From the NCBI GenBank assembly GCA_902529645.1, contig CABZXO010000001.1, forward strand, positions 1-64,000: a DNA stretch of 64,000 bases, given 5' to 3'. Numbering within the stretch: the first letter of the stretch is position 1; each line of letters begins with the position of its first letter. The notes under the pieces are model-generated. The model did not search any database and had not been told where the DNA came from. It worked only from the letters and a program-made list of their open reading frames with translations. This document shows, in pieces, positions 26,552 through 34,829 of the stretch. This DNA is from an uncultured Pelagibacteraceae bacterium (GTDB lineage Bacteria; Pseudomonadota; Alphaproteobacteria; Pelagibacterales; Pelagibacteraceae). A program made the translations under genes and the position numbers.

Positions 26552-27844
26552 ATGTTCTTATTTAAACCTAAAAAACCAGAGGAAGAAAAAAAACCAGAGG
26601 TATCTCAAGCTAACATAGATCTTGAAATCATTACAAACATGAATCAAGAGTTTGCTTTATCTCTTGAACTTAAAGAAACATTAAACACAGCACTTAAAGT
26701 AATTATTGGTAGATTAAATGCTCAAGCTGCAAATATATTTCTGATTAATGATCAGAAGAAAAAATTTGAATGTATTGCTTCTATTAATCAAGATTATCTT
26801 GATGAATATGAGCTGGATTTATCAGATGGAGTAATGGCAAAAGCTGTAGAACAAAAAAAATGTATAAGAGTTGGAAATGTTAGAAAAGATGTTAGAGAAA
26901 TTGCAGAATTTTATTTTGATTTAGATAATAAGACAAATTTTACAACTTATTCAGTTTTATGTTCTCCACTTATTGCTGCTAATGAATGTATTGGTGTTAT
27001 TCACTGTTTGAATAAAAAAACTAATGATAAATTATTTATTGAAGAGGATCGAAAATTACTTGAAACTTTATCTGCACCCGCCGCTCTTGCAATAAGAAAT
27101 GCAAAAATGGCAAAGGAAATGATTGAGAAGAATAAAATTCAAAAAGAAGTAGAAATTGTTGGAGAGATTCAAAAGTCTCTTTTATCACAAAATAAAAAAG
27201 AAGATTTTCCAATCTCAGGTATCAACATACCTGCAAAAGTAGTTTCTGGAGATTTTTATAATTTTTCAGATTTAGGAGATGGAAAATATGGTTTTGGTGT
27301 TGCAGATGTATCTGGTAAAGGAATTAAGTCATCATTATTAATGTCTAAGGCATCAAGTCTTTATCGTTGCTTAAGTAAGACAAATTTTTCTGCTGCTGAT
27401 TTATTGATACAGCTCAATAATGAAATTTGTGAAACAATATCAAGAGGGATGTTTGTAACTATGTTAGTGGGTATTTATGATAGCACTAAAAATGAACTTT
27501 TGCTCTCAAGTGCAGGTCATGAGCCTCCTATTATCTTTTCAAAAGATGGTATATTTACAAATTATAACGAAGCAGGTCCTCCTCTAGGAATTATGCCTAA
27601 TACAAAATATCAAGAACACACTATTTCATTTGTAAACAGCTCTATGTATATTTTTACTGATGGTATAACTGAAATTAAAAACCCAAATGGAGAAATGCTA
27701 GGTTCAGAAGGTTTTCAAAATTACATAAAACAATATCAATCAACTCCTACTTATGAAAGATTGAAAATTATGATTGATGATATTTTAAATAAAGGTCATA
27801 TTCAAAAAGATGATTTAACAATAGTTGTAATAGATTCTAAATAA
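26552..27844 (+). CDS. GAF-PP2C (RsbU/SpoIIE-type) serine phosphatase
   Basis: The protein has 430 residues. After a Lys/Pro-rich start, residues about 20-190 form a GAF sensor domain, followed by a helical linker (about 190-215) and a SpoIIE phosphatase domain (about 215-428). The metal-binding motifs are present: SGDFYNF, then GVADVSGKG, and FTDGITE near the end. Such phosphatases dephosphorylate a STAS anti-anti-sigma factor and so oppose an RsbW kinase, the type found at the start of this window. No STAS gene is visible in between. The signal sensed by the GAF domain is unknown. A role in pilus expression is inferred only from position. Confidence 0.9.
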   Translation: MFLFKPKKPEEEKKPEVSQANIDLEIITNMNQEFALSLELKETLNTALKVIIGRLNAQAANIFLINDQKKKFECIASINQDYLDEYELDLSDGVMAKAVEQKKCIRVGNVRKDVREIAEFYFDLDNKTNFTTYSVLCSPLIAANECIGVIHCLNKKTNDKLFIEEDRKLLETLSAPAALAIRNAKMAKEMIEKNKIQKEVEIVGEIQKSLLSQNKKEDFPISGINIPAKVVSGDFYNFSDLGDGKYGFGVADVSGKGIKSSLLMSKASSLYRCLSKTNFSAADLLIQLNNEICETISRGMFVTMLVGIYDSTKNELLLSSAGHEPPIIFSKDGIFTNYNEAGPPLGIMPNTKYQEHTISFVNSSMYIFTDGITEIKNPNGEMLGSEGFQNYIKQYQSTPTYERLKIMIDDILNKGHIQKDDLTIVVIDSK

Positions 27845-27871
27845 TTTAATTATATGATAAAATAAAAATCT

Positions 27872-28141
27872 ATGTTGATTAATGAAAATATAAAATCAAT
27901 TACCTGTACTGACTTTAGAATTTTTTTAAAAAAATTAGTCAAAGATAAAATAGAAAAAGAATGGACTGAAGACTTCGTCGATCAAATAAATTTTGTGAAT
28001 ATTCCAAGAATGACTATTAAGAGAAGATATGAAAATAAAGGAATAGATCTTCTAAAGTTAATCAAAGATATTAGTTACTACAAACACGTTAAAGATAACG
28101 TTAATTCTAGAGGAAGTTTGGAATTCGATAAAAAAAAGTAA
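27872..28141 (+). CDS. small hypothetical protein
   Basis: This is an 89-residue charged protein without membrane or signal segments; it is rich in Lys, Ile, Asp and Asn. I recognise no family. It starts 27 bp after the RsbU-type gene in the same direction and is followed by the twin-HTH regulator, so it may belong to their transcription unit. The segment IPRMTIKRRYENKGIDLLKLI faintly resembles a DNA-binding helix pair with a basic helix, but this is weak. Its length and placement make a real gene likely. Confidence 0.5.
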   Translation: MLINENIKSITCTDFRIFLKKLVKDKIEKEWTEDFVDQINFVNIPRMTIKRRYENKGIDLLKLIKDISYYKHVKDNVNSRGSLEFDKKK

Positions 28142-28185
28142 TTTGTTCTCAAGAAATAATTAAAAGATTGACAAACAAAAAAATT

Positions 28186-28210
28186 TGTTCAAATTGGGTT
28201 TTTTTGAACA
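28186..28210. promoter_or_regulatory. 8-bp inverted repeat at the start of the twin-HTH gene
   Basis: TGTTCAAA (28186-28193) and TTTGAACA (28203-28210) form a perfect dyad with a 9-bp spacer, centre to centre about 17 bp. The right arm ends on the A of the preferred ATG of the regulator gene. This is the expected look of an autoregulatory operator for a dimeric HTH protein. Confidence 0.45.
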
Positions 28211-29169
28211 TGAAAGCTTTACCCAGTATATCAGCACACATTGATGAAAAGATAATAAATAAAATTATTCAAGATAACTTTGCCTTACTAGCACCTTGTT
28301 ATTTTACTTTAATAAGTAATTGGTTTGTTAGAGCCTATGATCATTACAAAGACATAGATAAATTTGTCATTATTATATATTTAATACATCAAGACCTTAT
28401 ATATTTCAGGCAAAATGGTTTAAAAATTGACTATGAAACTTTTTACGAAAATAAATCTATAGAAATTAATAAAATTAATATTTCAGACATCTCAAAAGAC
28501 CTTGGAATTCCTAAAGAAAGTATTAGACGAAAAGTTTTAGAATTAGAAAAGCAAAAAGTAATTAAAAAAACTGGTAAAAAAATATTTGTTGTTAGAGATA
28601 CTCTTTACACAGCCAAAGCAGTCGACACTCTTAACGAAGTTGCAACTATATTGCATGAATTTAATAAAATTTTAAAAAAAGAAAAACTAACAACCGAAGT
28701 TTACTCTGTTAAAGAGATAGTCTTATCAATAAAAGAAAATTTTTCCTACTGCTTGTATCAATTTAATAAATTTTGGTTCACTTATATGAAAAGATGGAGA
28801 AAAGAGTTAAAGGATTTAGAAACTTTAGGTATTGGTATGGTTGTAGTAATAAATGCAGTTAAAAATAAAAATTTTGTACAGAAAAAAAATATGCGTGCAT
28901 ATCTTAAAGAACTGATGGGCTCTGATAATAGAGGTGTAAATGCGATGTCAATTTCTGAGATAACTGGTATTCCAAGACCTACTGTTGTTAGAAAACTTAA
29001 ATTTTTAATTAATAAAAAATATCTTCATATTAATGAAAAAAAATTAATTACTTTCAATGCTAAAGATAGTGCTTTTATGACAACTAAGGGAATGGTGAAT
29101 AAAAATATGATTAGCTTAAGTCACTTTATCTACAAAATTTTTAATCAAATAAGAATAATAAATTCTTAA
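28210..29169 (+). CDS. transcriptional regulator with two winged-HTH motifs
   Basis: The protein contains two similar helix-turn-helix units, one about 95-130 residues from the start (ISDISKDLGIPKESIRRKVLELEKQKVI) and one near 245-285 (MSISEITGIPRPTVVRKLKFLINKKYL). Both resemble IclR/MarR-type recognition helices followed by a wing. The regions between are helical and of unknown fold. The open frame extends to a TTG at 28168, but the ATG at 28210 (MKALPSIS) is preferred; the TTG lies within a TTGACA and has no ribosome site. The dyad over the start suggests autoregulation. The 3' end converges with the symporter gene, sharing TTAA. Confidence 0.75.
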   Translation: MKALPSISAHIDEKIINKIIQDNFALLAPCYFTLISNWFVRAYDHYKDIDKFVIIIYLIHQDLIYFRQNGLKIDYETFYENKSIEINKINISDISKDLGIPKESIRRKVLELEKQKVIKKTGKKIFVVRDTLYTAKAVDTLNEVATILHEFNKILKKEKLTTEVYSVKEIVLSIKENFSYCLYQFNKFWFTYMKRWRKELKDLETLGIGMVVVINAVKNKNFVQKKNMRAYLKELMGSDNRGVNAMSISEITGIPRPTVVRKLKFLINKKYLHINEKKLITFNAKDSAFMTTKGMVNKNMISLSHFIYKIFNQIRIINS

Positions 29170-30017
29170 TTAGACTTTCTTAAAATAGCAATGAATAAAA
29201 ATCCTGTAATATACATGATTAGTGCATAAGCAGCTGTTGGTATTGCGTATAATATATCAGTGCCAAATATTTGTGTAGAAACGAATATAGCTAAAGTACC
29301 ATTTTGTAATCCACATTCTAAAGAAATACACCTCATTTGTTTAACTCCAGAGGTAAAAGCTTTTGCAATGTAGTAGGCAATAACCATCATCGATACATTT
29401 AATGTTAAAGTAATTAAACCAGCTTGCATTATAAAGCTAATTATATTTTCTTTTTCTTCATAAAATGCTGCAAAGAAAAAAATTACAAATAACACAATAT
29501 TAAGTTTGTTGAATACTCCAACTTTAGAAGCTATAAAATTTTCAGCAAATTTTCTAATAATCATTCCTAAAATTACAGGAACCGTTACAACTAAAAACAT
29601 TTTTAGTGCTATTCCTGTCATTGAAATATTTTGCGAAATTTCTGTAATTCCAAGGAAATCTGCAGATGTAAAAATTATCAACGGAACTGTAATTATACTT
29701 AATAAACTAATTACAGCTGTTAAAGATATCGATAACGCAACATCTCCATCAGCAAATTTTGTCATAATATTAGATGTGACTCCACCTGGAGCTGCCGCTA
29801 TGATCATAACCCCTATTGCTATTTCAGGCGGTGCTTTAAAAATTAAAATTAATATGTATGCTACAATTGGAAGGATTATTAATTGAGAAATAAAACCTAC
29901 AATAAAATCTTTTGGTGTTTTTAATACCCTTCCAAAATCTTCTAGTTTTAATCCTAGGCCTAAGCCTAACATAATCAAAGCCAAAATTATTGGCGCTATT
30001 TTTGTTACAATCTCCAA
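29166..30017 (-). CDS. bile acid:sodium symporter (SBF/BASS) family transporter
   Basis: The 283-residue membrane protein has about nine or ten hydrophobic segments and SBF-family features: GLGLKLEDFGRVLKTPKDF near the start, ILPIVAY, AAAPGGVTSNIMTKFADGDVALS (the first crossover motif) and LECGLQNGTLAIFV (the second). Members import organic anions with sodium, including bile acids, pyruvate or taurocholate-like sulfonates. The start is a TTG at 30017, backed by an AGAGGG ribosome site seven bases upstream. It is divergent from the phosphate acetyltransferase gene. Given the neighbours, a small sulfonated or carboxylated substrate is plausible but unproved. Confidence 0.85.
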   Translation of the reverse strand: MEIVTKIAPIILALIMLGLGLGLKLEDFGRVLKTPKDFIVGFISQLIILPIVAYILILIFKAPPEIAIGVMIIAAAPGGVTSNIMTKFADGDVALSISLTAVISLLSIITVPLIIFTSADFLGITEISQNISMTGIALKMFLVVTVPVILGMIIRKFAENFIASKVGVFNKLNIVLFVIFFFAAFYEEKENIISFIMQAGLITLTLNVSMMVIAYYIAKAFTSGVKQMRCISLECGLQNGTLAIFVSTQIFGTDILYAIPTAAYALIMYITGFLFIAILRKSN

Positions 30018-30117
30018 AGTGTTACCCTCTGAAAATCTAGATTATAACTTTTTACATAATTTGTTTAGACGATTTTTTTCTATATACATGTTGAGTTTTT
30101 TGACTTATTTAAAGAAA

Positions 30118-31029
30118 ATGCTTTCAAACAAAGAAATTATCTGTCCAAACAACTTATTAGATTTAGCTCATAAAAAAAAAGGAGTGAAAGTTGCAGTTGT
30201 AAATGCTGGTAAACCTTTACCCATGTTATCAGTTCAAGACGCTGTTAATGAAAATTTAATTGAGCCAATATTTATTGGTCATGAAGTAGAAATTCAAAAA
30301 TGTGCTGAAGATATTAAATGGGATATTTCTAAATATAAGCTTATCCATGAGCCAGTGGAGAATGATACCGCTAAAATTGCTGCCAAACTAGCAAGTGAAG
30401 GAAAGGTGCAGATTATAGTTAAAGGGCATATTCATACTGATGTACTTATGAAAGAGGTGCTTAAACGTGAATATAATTTATTGGGAAAAACAAGGTTGAG
30501 TCACATCTGGCATATGACTATTGATAAAGATGATAGACCATTAATTATTACTGACGGAGCATTAAATGTTTTGCCAAATGTTAAAACAAAAATGCATATT
30601 CTTAAAAATGTCGTTAATTTTTCAAATAGAATAGGAATTGAAAGACCAAAAGTATCGGTTTTATCTGCAACAGAAGAAATTTTAGAAAGCGTACCAAGCT
30701 CCATTGAGGCTGCAGAGATAACAAAATTAGCAAAAGAAGAAAGCTTAAGTGCTGACGTTTTTGGTCCTTTAGCATTTGACAATAGTATTTCAAAAAAATC
30801 AGCAGCTATTAAAGGAATTAAAAATTTAGTTGCTGGAGAGGCAGATGTATTGTTAGTGCCAAGTGTAGAAACTGGAAATGCTTTGGTAAAAATGCTGATA
30901 TATTTTAGTGGAGCGTGTGCCGCAGGAGTTGTTGTAGGTGGAAAAGTACCTGTAGTGATAACTAGCAGATCTGATGAAGCTCAGGCACGATTAGCCTCTA
31001 TTGCAGCAGCAGTAGTTGCCTTAGACTAA
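30118..31029 (+). CDS. phosphate acetyl/butyryltransferase
   Basis: This enzyme of the PTA/PTB family moves an acyl group between CoA and phosphate. From the preferred ATG at 30118 it has 303 residues, the usual length of the single-domain form. Characteristic stretches are VKGHIHTDVLMKEVL, RLSHIWHM, IITDGALNVLP, EITKLAKE, and the C-terminal GEADVLLVPSVETGNALVKML and GVVVGGKVPVVITSRSD. The frame is open to a GTG at 30019, but starting there would leave no room for a promoter and add a poorly conserved leader. It is followed by the HisD-like gene, 61 bp away. It could recover acetyl-CoA from acetyl phosphate made by sulfoacetaldehyde cleavage. Confidence 0.85.
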   Translation: MLSNKEIICPNNLLDLAHKKKGVKVAVVNAGKPLPMLSVQDAVNENLIEPIFIGHEVEIQKCAEDIKWDISKYKLIHEPVENDTAKIAAKLASEGKVQIIVKGHIHTDVLMKEVLKREYNLLGKTRLSHIWHMTIDKDDRPLIITDGALNVLPNVKTKMHILKNVVNFSNRIGIERPKVSVLSATEEILESVPSSIEAAEITKLAKEESLSADVFGPLAFDNSISKKSAAIKGIKNLVAGEADVLLVPSVETGNALVKMLIYFSGACAAGVVVGGKVPVVITSRSDEAQARLASIAAAVVALD

Positions 31030-31090
31030 ATGTTTAATTGAATTTCAAAAGGAATTCATTTAAATAAAAATATAATTTTAAAGGAGAGAA

Positions 31091-32377
31091 ATGGCAATTA
31101 CATACTTAAAAAAATCACCAAAAACATCATCAACTGATGACACAAAAACAAGAGAAATAGTTGAAAATATTTTAAAAGATATTGAGACTAGTAAAGAGGA
31201 AGGCTGTAAAGAGCTATCAAAAAAATTTGATAAGTACGAAGGTGATGTAATTGTTTCAAAAGAAAAAATTGAAGAAATAAAAAAAAATTTAGATCAAAAA
31301 ACGAAAGATGATATTCAGTTCTCTCATGAGAGAGTTAGAAAATTTGCTGAAGCACAGTTAAAAAATTATGGTCAAGACTTTGAAGTAGAATTATCTGATG
31401 GATTATTTGCTGGACAAAAACTTATTCCTGTAAATACAGCAGGTTGTTATGTTCCTGCAGGTCGGTATGCTCATATAGCTTCAGCCGTAATGAGTGTTAC
31501 GACTGCAAAAGTTGCAGGGGTTAAAAATATTTTAGTTTGTAGTTCACCTAAACCTGGTGTAGGAGTGCATCCATCTATCGTTTATACAGCTGATTTATGT
31601 GGTGCTGACGTAATAATGAATTTAGGTGGAGTGCAAGCTATTGCAGCAATGACTAATGGATTATTTGGAAATGCACCTGCAGATATGTTAGTTGGACCTG
31701 GAAACCAATTTGTTGCAGAAGCGAAAAGAATTTTATTTGGAAAAGTTGGTATAGATTTATTTGCAGGACCTACAGAAATTGCAGTTATTGCAGATGATAC
31801 AGCTGATCCTGAAATGGTCGCATATGATTTAGTTGGACAAGCAGAACACGGTTATAATTCTCCAGCTTGGTTATTTACTAAAAGTAAAAAAGTTGCTGAC
31901 TATGTTATACAAAGAGTTCCAGAATTAATTGCAGATTTACCTGATCTACCAAGGGAAAATTCAGGTGCTGCATGGAGAGATTATGGTGAAGTAATTCTTT
32001 GTGATACAGATGAAGAAATTGCAAAAGTAAGCGATGAGTACGCTCCAGAACACTTAGAAGTCCAAACAAAAAATTTACAGTGGTATCATAATCGATTAAA
32101 GAACTATGGGTCTTTATTTATTGGTGAAGAGACTACTGTTGCTTATGGTGACAAATGTTCAGGTACAAATCATATACTCCCAACAAAAGGGGCTGGACGA
32201 TATACAGGTGGTTTATTTGTTGGAAAATTTATTAAAACATTAAGTTTTCAAAGAATGAGTAAAGCAGCTACAAAAGAAGTTGGAGCAGCTTGTGCCAGAA
32301 TTTCTAGATACGAAGGAATGGAGGCACATGCTAGAACAGGTGATGTCAGATTAAGAAAATACGGCTTCTCAAACTAA
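31091..32377 (+). CDS. histidinol dehydrogenase-family enzyme, possibly a sulfopropanediol dehydrogenase (HpsN-like)
   Basis: The 428-residue protein has the HisD fold and metal ligands: Q and H in GQAEHG, D in GDKCSGTNH and H in EGMEAHARTG; the PEHLE base motif is also there. Several segments differ from biosynthetic HisD: RYAHIASAVMSVTTAKVAGV, GPTEIAVIADDTADPEMVAYDL (Thr for Ser in GPSE) and ARTGDVRLRKYG. These fit the HpsN branch that oxidises (R)-2,3-dihydroxypropane-1-sulfonate to sulfolactate. No other histidine gene is nearby. A GGAGAG ribosome site precedes the ATG. HisD family is certain; the substrate is an inference from motif memory and context. Confidence 0.8.
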   Translation: MAITYLKKSPKTSSTDDTKTREIVENILKDIETSKEEGCKELSKKFDKYEGDVIVSKEKIEEIKKNLDQKTKDDIQFSHERVRKFAEAQLKNYGQDFEVELSDGLFAGQKLIPVNTAGCYVPAGRYAHIASAVMSVTTAKVAGVKNILVCSSPKPGVGVHPSIVYTADLCGADVIMNLGGVQAIAAMTNGLFGNAPADMLVGPGNQFVAEAKRILFGKVGIDLFAGPTEIAVIADDTADPEMVAYDLVGQAEHGYNSPAWLFTKSKKVADYVIQRVPELIADLPDLPRENSGAAWRDYGEVILCDTDEEIAKVSDEYAPEHLEVQTKNLQWYHNRLKNYGSLFIGEETTVAYGDKCSGTNHILPTKGAGRYTGGLFVGKFIKTLSFQRMSKAATKEVGAACARISRYEGMEAHARTGDVRLRKYGFSN

Positions 32378-33636
32378 TTTTGATTAAGTTTTAAGTCCAA
32401 GTATAGGGCTGCTGACCAAGAAAAGTTTTTTGCGCCCATAGGTTGACCATTCTTACAGCTGAAATACTCAAAAAAACCTTTTTTCTCTAATATTTGGATG
32501 GTTTTTTTTTTTATTTTATCAGAAAAGGACTTATCTTTGTTTTTTAATCCTTTATAAATAAACCAATTACAATTAATCCACACAGGACCTCTCCAGTATC
32601 TTTTCTCTTCAAAACTTTTATGATTTGGTTTAATTGATGAAAAAAAATATTTTTCTTTTAAATTATGTTTTTTTAGATTTTGAATAAGTTTTTTATTAAT
32701 TTTATTATTATTTAAATCAGCAAATAATACGAAATAATTAGTAATTGATGGTATGTAAATTTTTTTATTATTTTTTATATCTTTTGAAAAAAAAGTTTTT
32801 CTTTTTTTATCATATAATTTAAGAAAATTTTTTTCTGTAAGTTTTATATAATTATCTATTTTAGTTTTGTTAAAACCAAAAGTATCTAATAAAGTAACAA
32901 GATCTTTATTTGCTTTTAGAAATATAGAATTAAAACCCACATCTACAAGATTAAAAGAAGAATATTTATAAACTTTTTTTGGATTATATTTAATTCTTCT
33001 TAAATTATTTTTTATTGTAACATACCTATCATAATCTATATCAAGTGGTCTAAAATCTGGATTTACAACCTTATTGTCAGCTCTTTTATACTTTATATTT
33101 TTCTCAATTTTTACTTTATTCATAGGTTCATCCCATATAGGAGAATTATCATATCCACTCTCCCAAGGGTGCAAAATAGATACTAAGCCAGTTTTTTTTG
33201 GATCTCTAAATTGAATAAACCATTCATGAAATTTTTTAATTTTTTTAATCATTTTTTTTATTATTAAAAATTGATTTTTATTAATTTTATTTTTATTTAT
33301 AATTTCTAATAAAACTGTTGCTAATATTGGTGGTTGAGTTATTCCAGATGAGTAGATTTTATTACCACAATTCCAAGCAGTATAATTTGGATAATAATTT
33401 GTTTTTGTGTTATGAAATAAAATATGTGGGACCATTCCGTCCTTCCATTGTCCATCTAATAATGTATTTATTTCTTTTAACGCAAAGTTTAGGTTAAAGT
33501 AAGAATATCCCAAAGCTATAAAGCCAGAGTCCCAATTCCACTGAGCTGGATAAAGTTTATTATTAGTAGGCAAAGTATAACCTTTTCTTCTGTTACCAAG
33601 TAAAGTTTTTTTTGCTTTGTAAATTGAAATTTTCAT
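32374..33636 (-). CDS. glycoside hydrolase, GH63/trehalase-like (alpha/alpha6 barrel)
   Basis: The 420-residue protein has no signal peptide and is probably cytoplasmic. Motifs of the GH63/GH37 clan appear in order: WNWDSGFIALGY near 32-43, QPPILATVLLEI, a HPWESGYDNSPIWDE segment holding a likely catalytic Asp, PDFRPLDIDYDRYV, YWRGPVWINCNW and a closing NFSWSAALYLDL. Relatives hydrolyse alpha-glucosides, mannosylglycerate or glucosylglycerate. It follows the permease genes of a sugar ABC system with a one-base overlap, so it probably cleaves the imported glycoside. A compatible-solute glycoside would fit a marine cell, but the exact sugar cannot be read from the sequence. Confidence 0.8.
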   Translation of the reverse strand: MKISIYKAKKTLLGNRRKGYTLPTNNKLYPAQWNWDSGFIALGYSYFNLNFALKEINTLLDGQWKDGMVPHILFHNTKTNYYPNYTAWNCGNKIYSSGITQPPILATVLLEIINKNKINKNQFLIIKKMIKKIKKFHEWFIQFRDPKKTGLVSILHPWESGYDNSPIWDEPMNKVKIEKNIKYKRADNKVVNPDFRPLDIDYDRYVTIKNNLRRIKYNPKKVYKYSSFNLVDVGFNSIFLKANKDLVTLLDTFGFNKTKIDNYIKLTEKNFLKLYDKKRKTFFSKDIKNNKKIYIPSITNYFVLFADLNNNKINKKLIQNLKKHNLKEKYFFSSIKPNHKSFEEKRYWRGPVWINCNWFIYKGLKNKDKSFSDKIKKKTIQILEKKGFFEYFSCKNGQPMGAKNFSWSAALYLDLKLNQN

Positions 33637-34829
33637 TAACCCTTTACGCTTCCAGCTGTTAGACCACTTACAAGATATTTTTCAAAATAAACAAATATAA
33701 ACAATACCGGTAATGTAACCACAACTGATCCTGCCATTAGATATTGCCTCGGTGTTTCAGCATCACCACTTAGATATTGAATTGCTCTCGATAATGTAAA
33801 GGAATTAGGGTTATCTAAAAACATTAAAGAAAACAAAAATTCATTCCAGGCAATCATAAAAACATATAAAGCAACAGACGAAATAGCTGGAATACTAAGT
33901 GGAATTATAATTTTTGCTATAATTCCAAACCAACTTAATTTATCTAATATTGCAGCTTCCTCCAGTTCTTTAGGTATACTTTTAAAATATCCTTGCAACA
34001 TATAAATAGCTACTGGAAGTGTTGTGGCTGTATATACAATTAATAAACCTTCAATTGAATTACGTAAACCCAATTGACTAAATATCGTATATAATGGAAT
34101 AACAAGAACGATTGCAGGGAACATGTATATTATAAGTATAGATGTAGACAAAAATGTTTTTCCAAAAAAATTTAATCTAGCAACTGCGTAAGCAGCAGGT
34201 ATTGCAAAAAGTAAAGTAATGATAACCGTTCCAACAGATACAATAGTACTGGTTACTATATATTTTCCAAATTTATAAGATTTAAAAATTACAAAATAAG
34301 ATTTAAATAAATCTTTTATATCCTGTCCAAAATTTATACTAAAGTCTAAAGGATTCACTAACAAAGCTATTTGCGTTTTGAAACTTGTTACTAACATCAT
34401 ATAAAATGGAAAAAGTATTACAAAAGAGAAAAATAAAATCCCAAATAAAGTTAAGAAGTCGAATAAAATAACTTGTGTAGAGTGCTCTTCTTTTAAACCT
34501 ATAAAAGTATATTTGCTAATTTTATTGGTGAAAAAATATAATATTAAAAATGCGCCTAAATTATACCAAATTGGTAATTTTTGTATTAAGTAACCATCAC
34601 AAAAAACGAATATGGAAGAAAAAATAATTGATTTATAAATTGATTTAATTCTATCACCTACTCCTAAGTGAGCTAATGATATTAAAAAACCAAATATAAA
34701 AATTATCTCTATATTAAAACTTTTAATACTTAAACCTTGCAATGTTGCTAATATCTTCCAAATCGAAATCAAAAAAATCAAGAAAATACTGGATATGAAT
34801 GAAAATAGTATTGTATTTTTAGTTCTCAT
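33636..34829 (-). CDS. sugar ABC transporter permease (MalG/UgpE type) with N-terminal extension
   Basis: The C-terminal 270 residues are a standard MalG-type permease. The EAA loop ELEEAAILDKLSWFGIIAKIIIPLS contacts the ATPase, and the end SGLTAGSVKG is typical. About 125 extra residues precede it, with four or so hydrophobic segments (about 8-30, 42-58, 68-90, 92-108) not found in the usual 280-residue proteins. The join is at about GILFFSFVILFPFYMMLVTSFK, the normal first helix. The gene overlaps the MalF-type permease by 11 bp and the glycosidase by one. Confidence 0.88.
   Translation of the reverse strand: MRTKNTILFSFISSIFLIFLISIWKILATLQGLSIKSFNIEIIFIFGFLISLAHLGVGDRIKSIYKSIIFSSIFVFCDGYLIQKLPIWYNLGAFLILYFFTNKISKYTFIGLKEEHSTQVILFDFLTLFGILFFSFVILFPFYMMLVTSFKTQIALLVNPLDFSINFGQDIKDLFKSYFVIFKSYKFGKYIVTSTIVSVGTVIITLLFAIPAAYAVARLNFFGKTFLSTSILIIYMFPAIVLVIPLYTIFSQLGLRNSIEGLLIVYTATTLPVAIYMLQGYFKSIPKELEEAAILDKLSWFGIIAKIIIPLSIPAISSVALYVFMIAWNEFLFSLMFLDNPNSFTLSRAIQYLSGDAETPRQYLMAGSVVVTLPVLFIFVYFEKYLVSGLTAGSVKG

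Noticed and set aside
28168-28209. TTG-initiated extension of the twin-HTH regulator.
   Set aside because: No ribosome site before the TTG, the ATG at 28210 sits at the operator-like dyad, and the extension adds no conserved sequence.
30019-30117. GTG-initiated extension of the phosphate acetyltransferase.
   Set aside because: It would abut the divergent symporter start with no promoter space, and the extra residues look unlike the family.
31046-31065. Inverted repeat TGAATT-N8-AATTCA ahead of the HisD-like gene.
   Set aside because: Only six bp in AT-rich DNA; expected often by chance, with no matching regulator.
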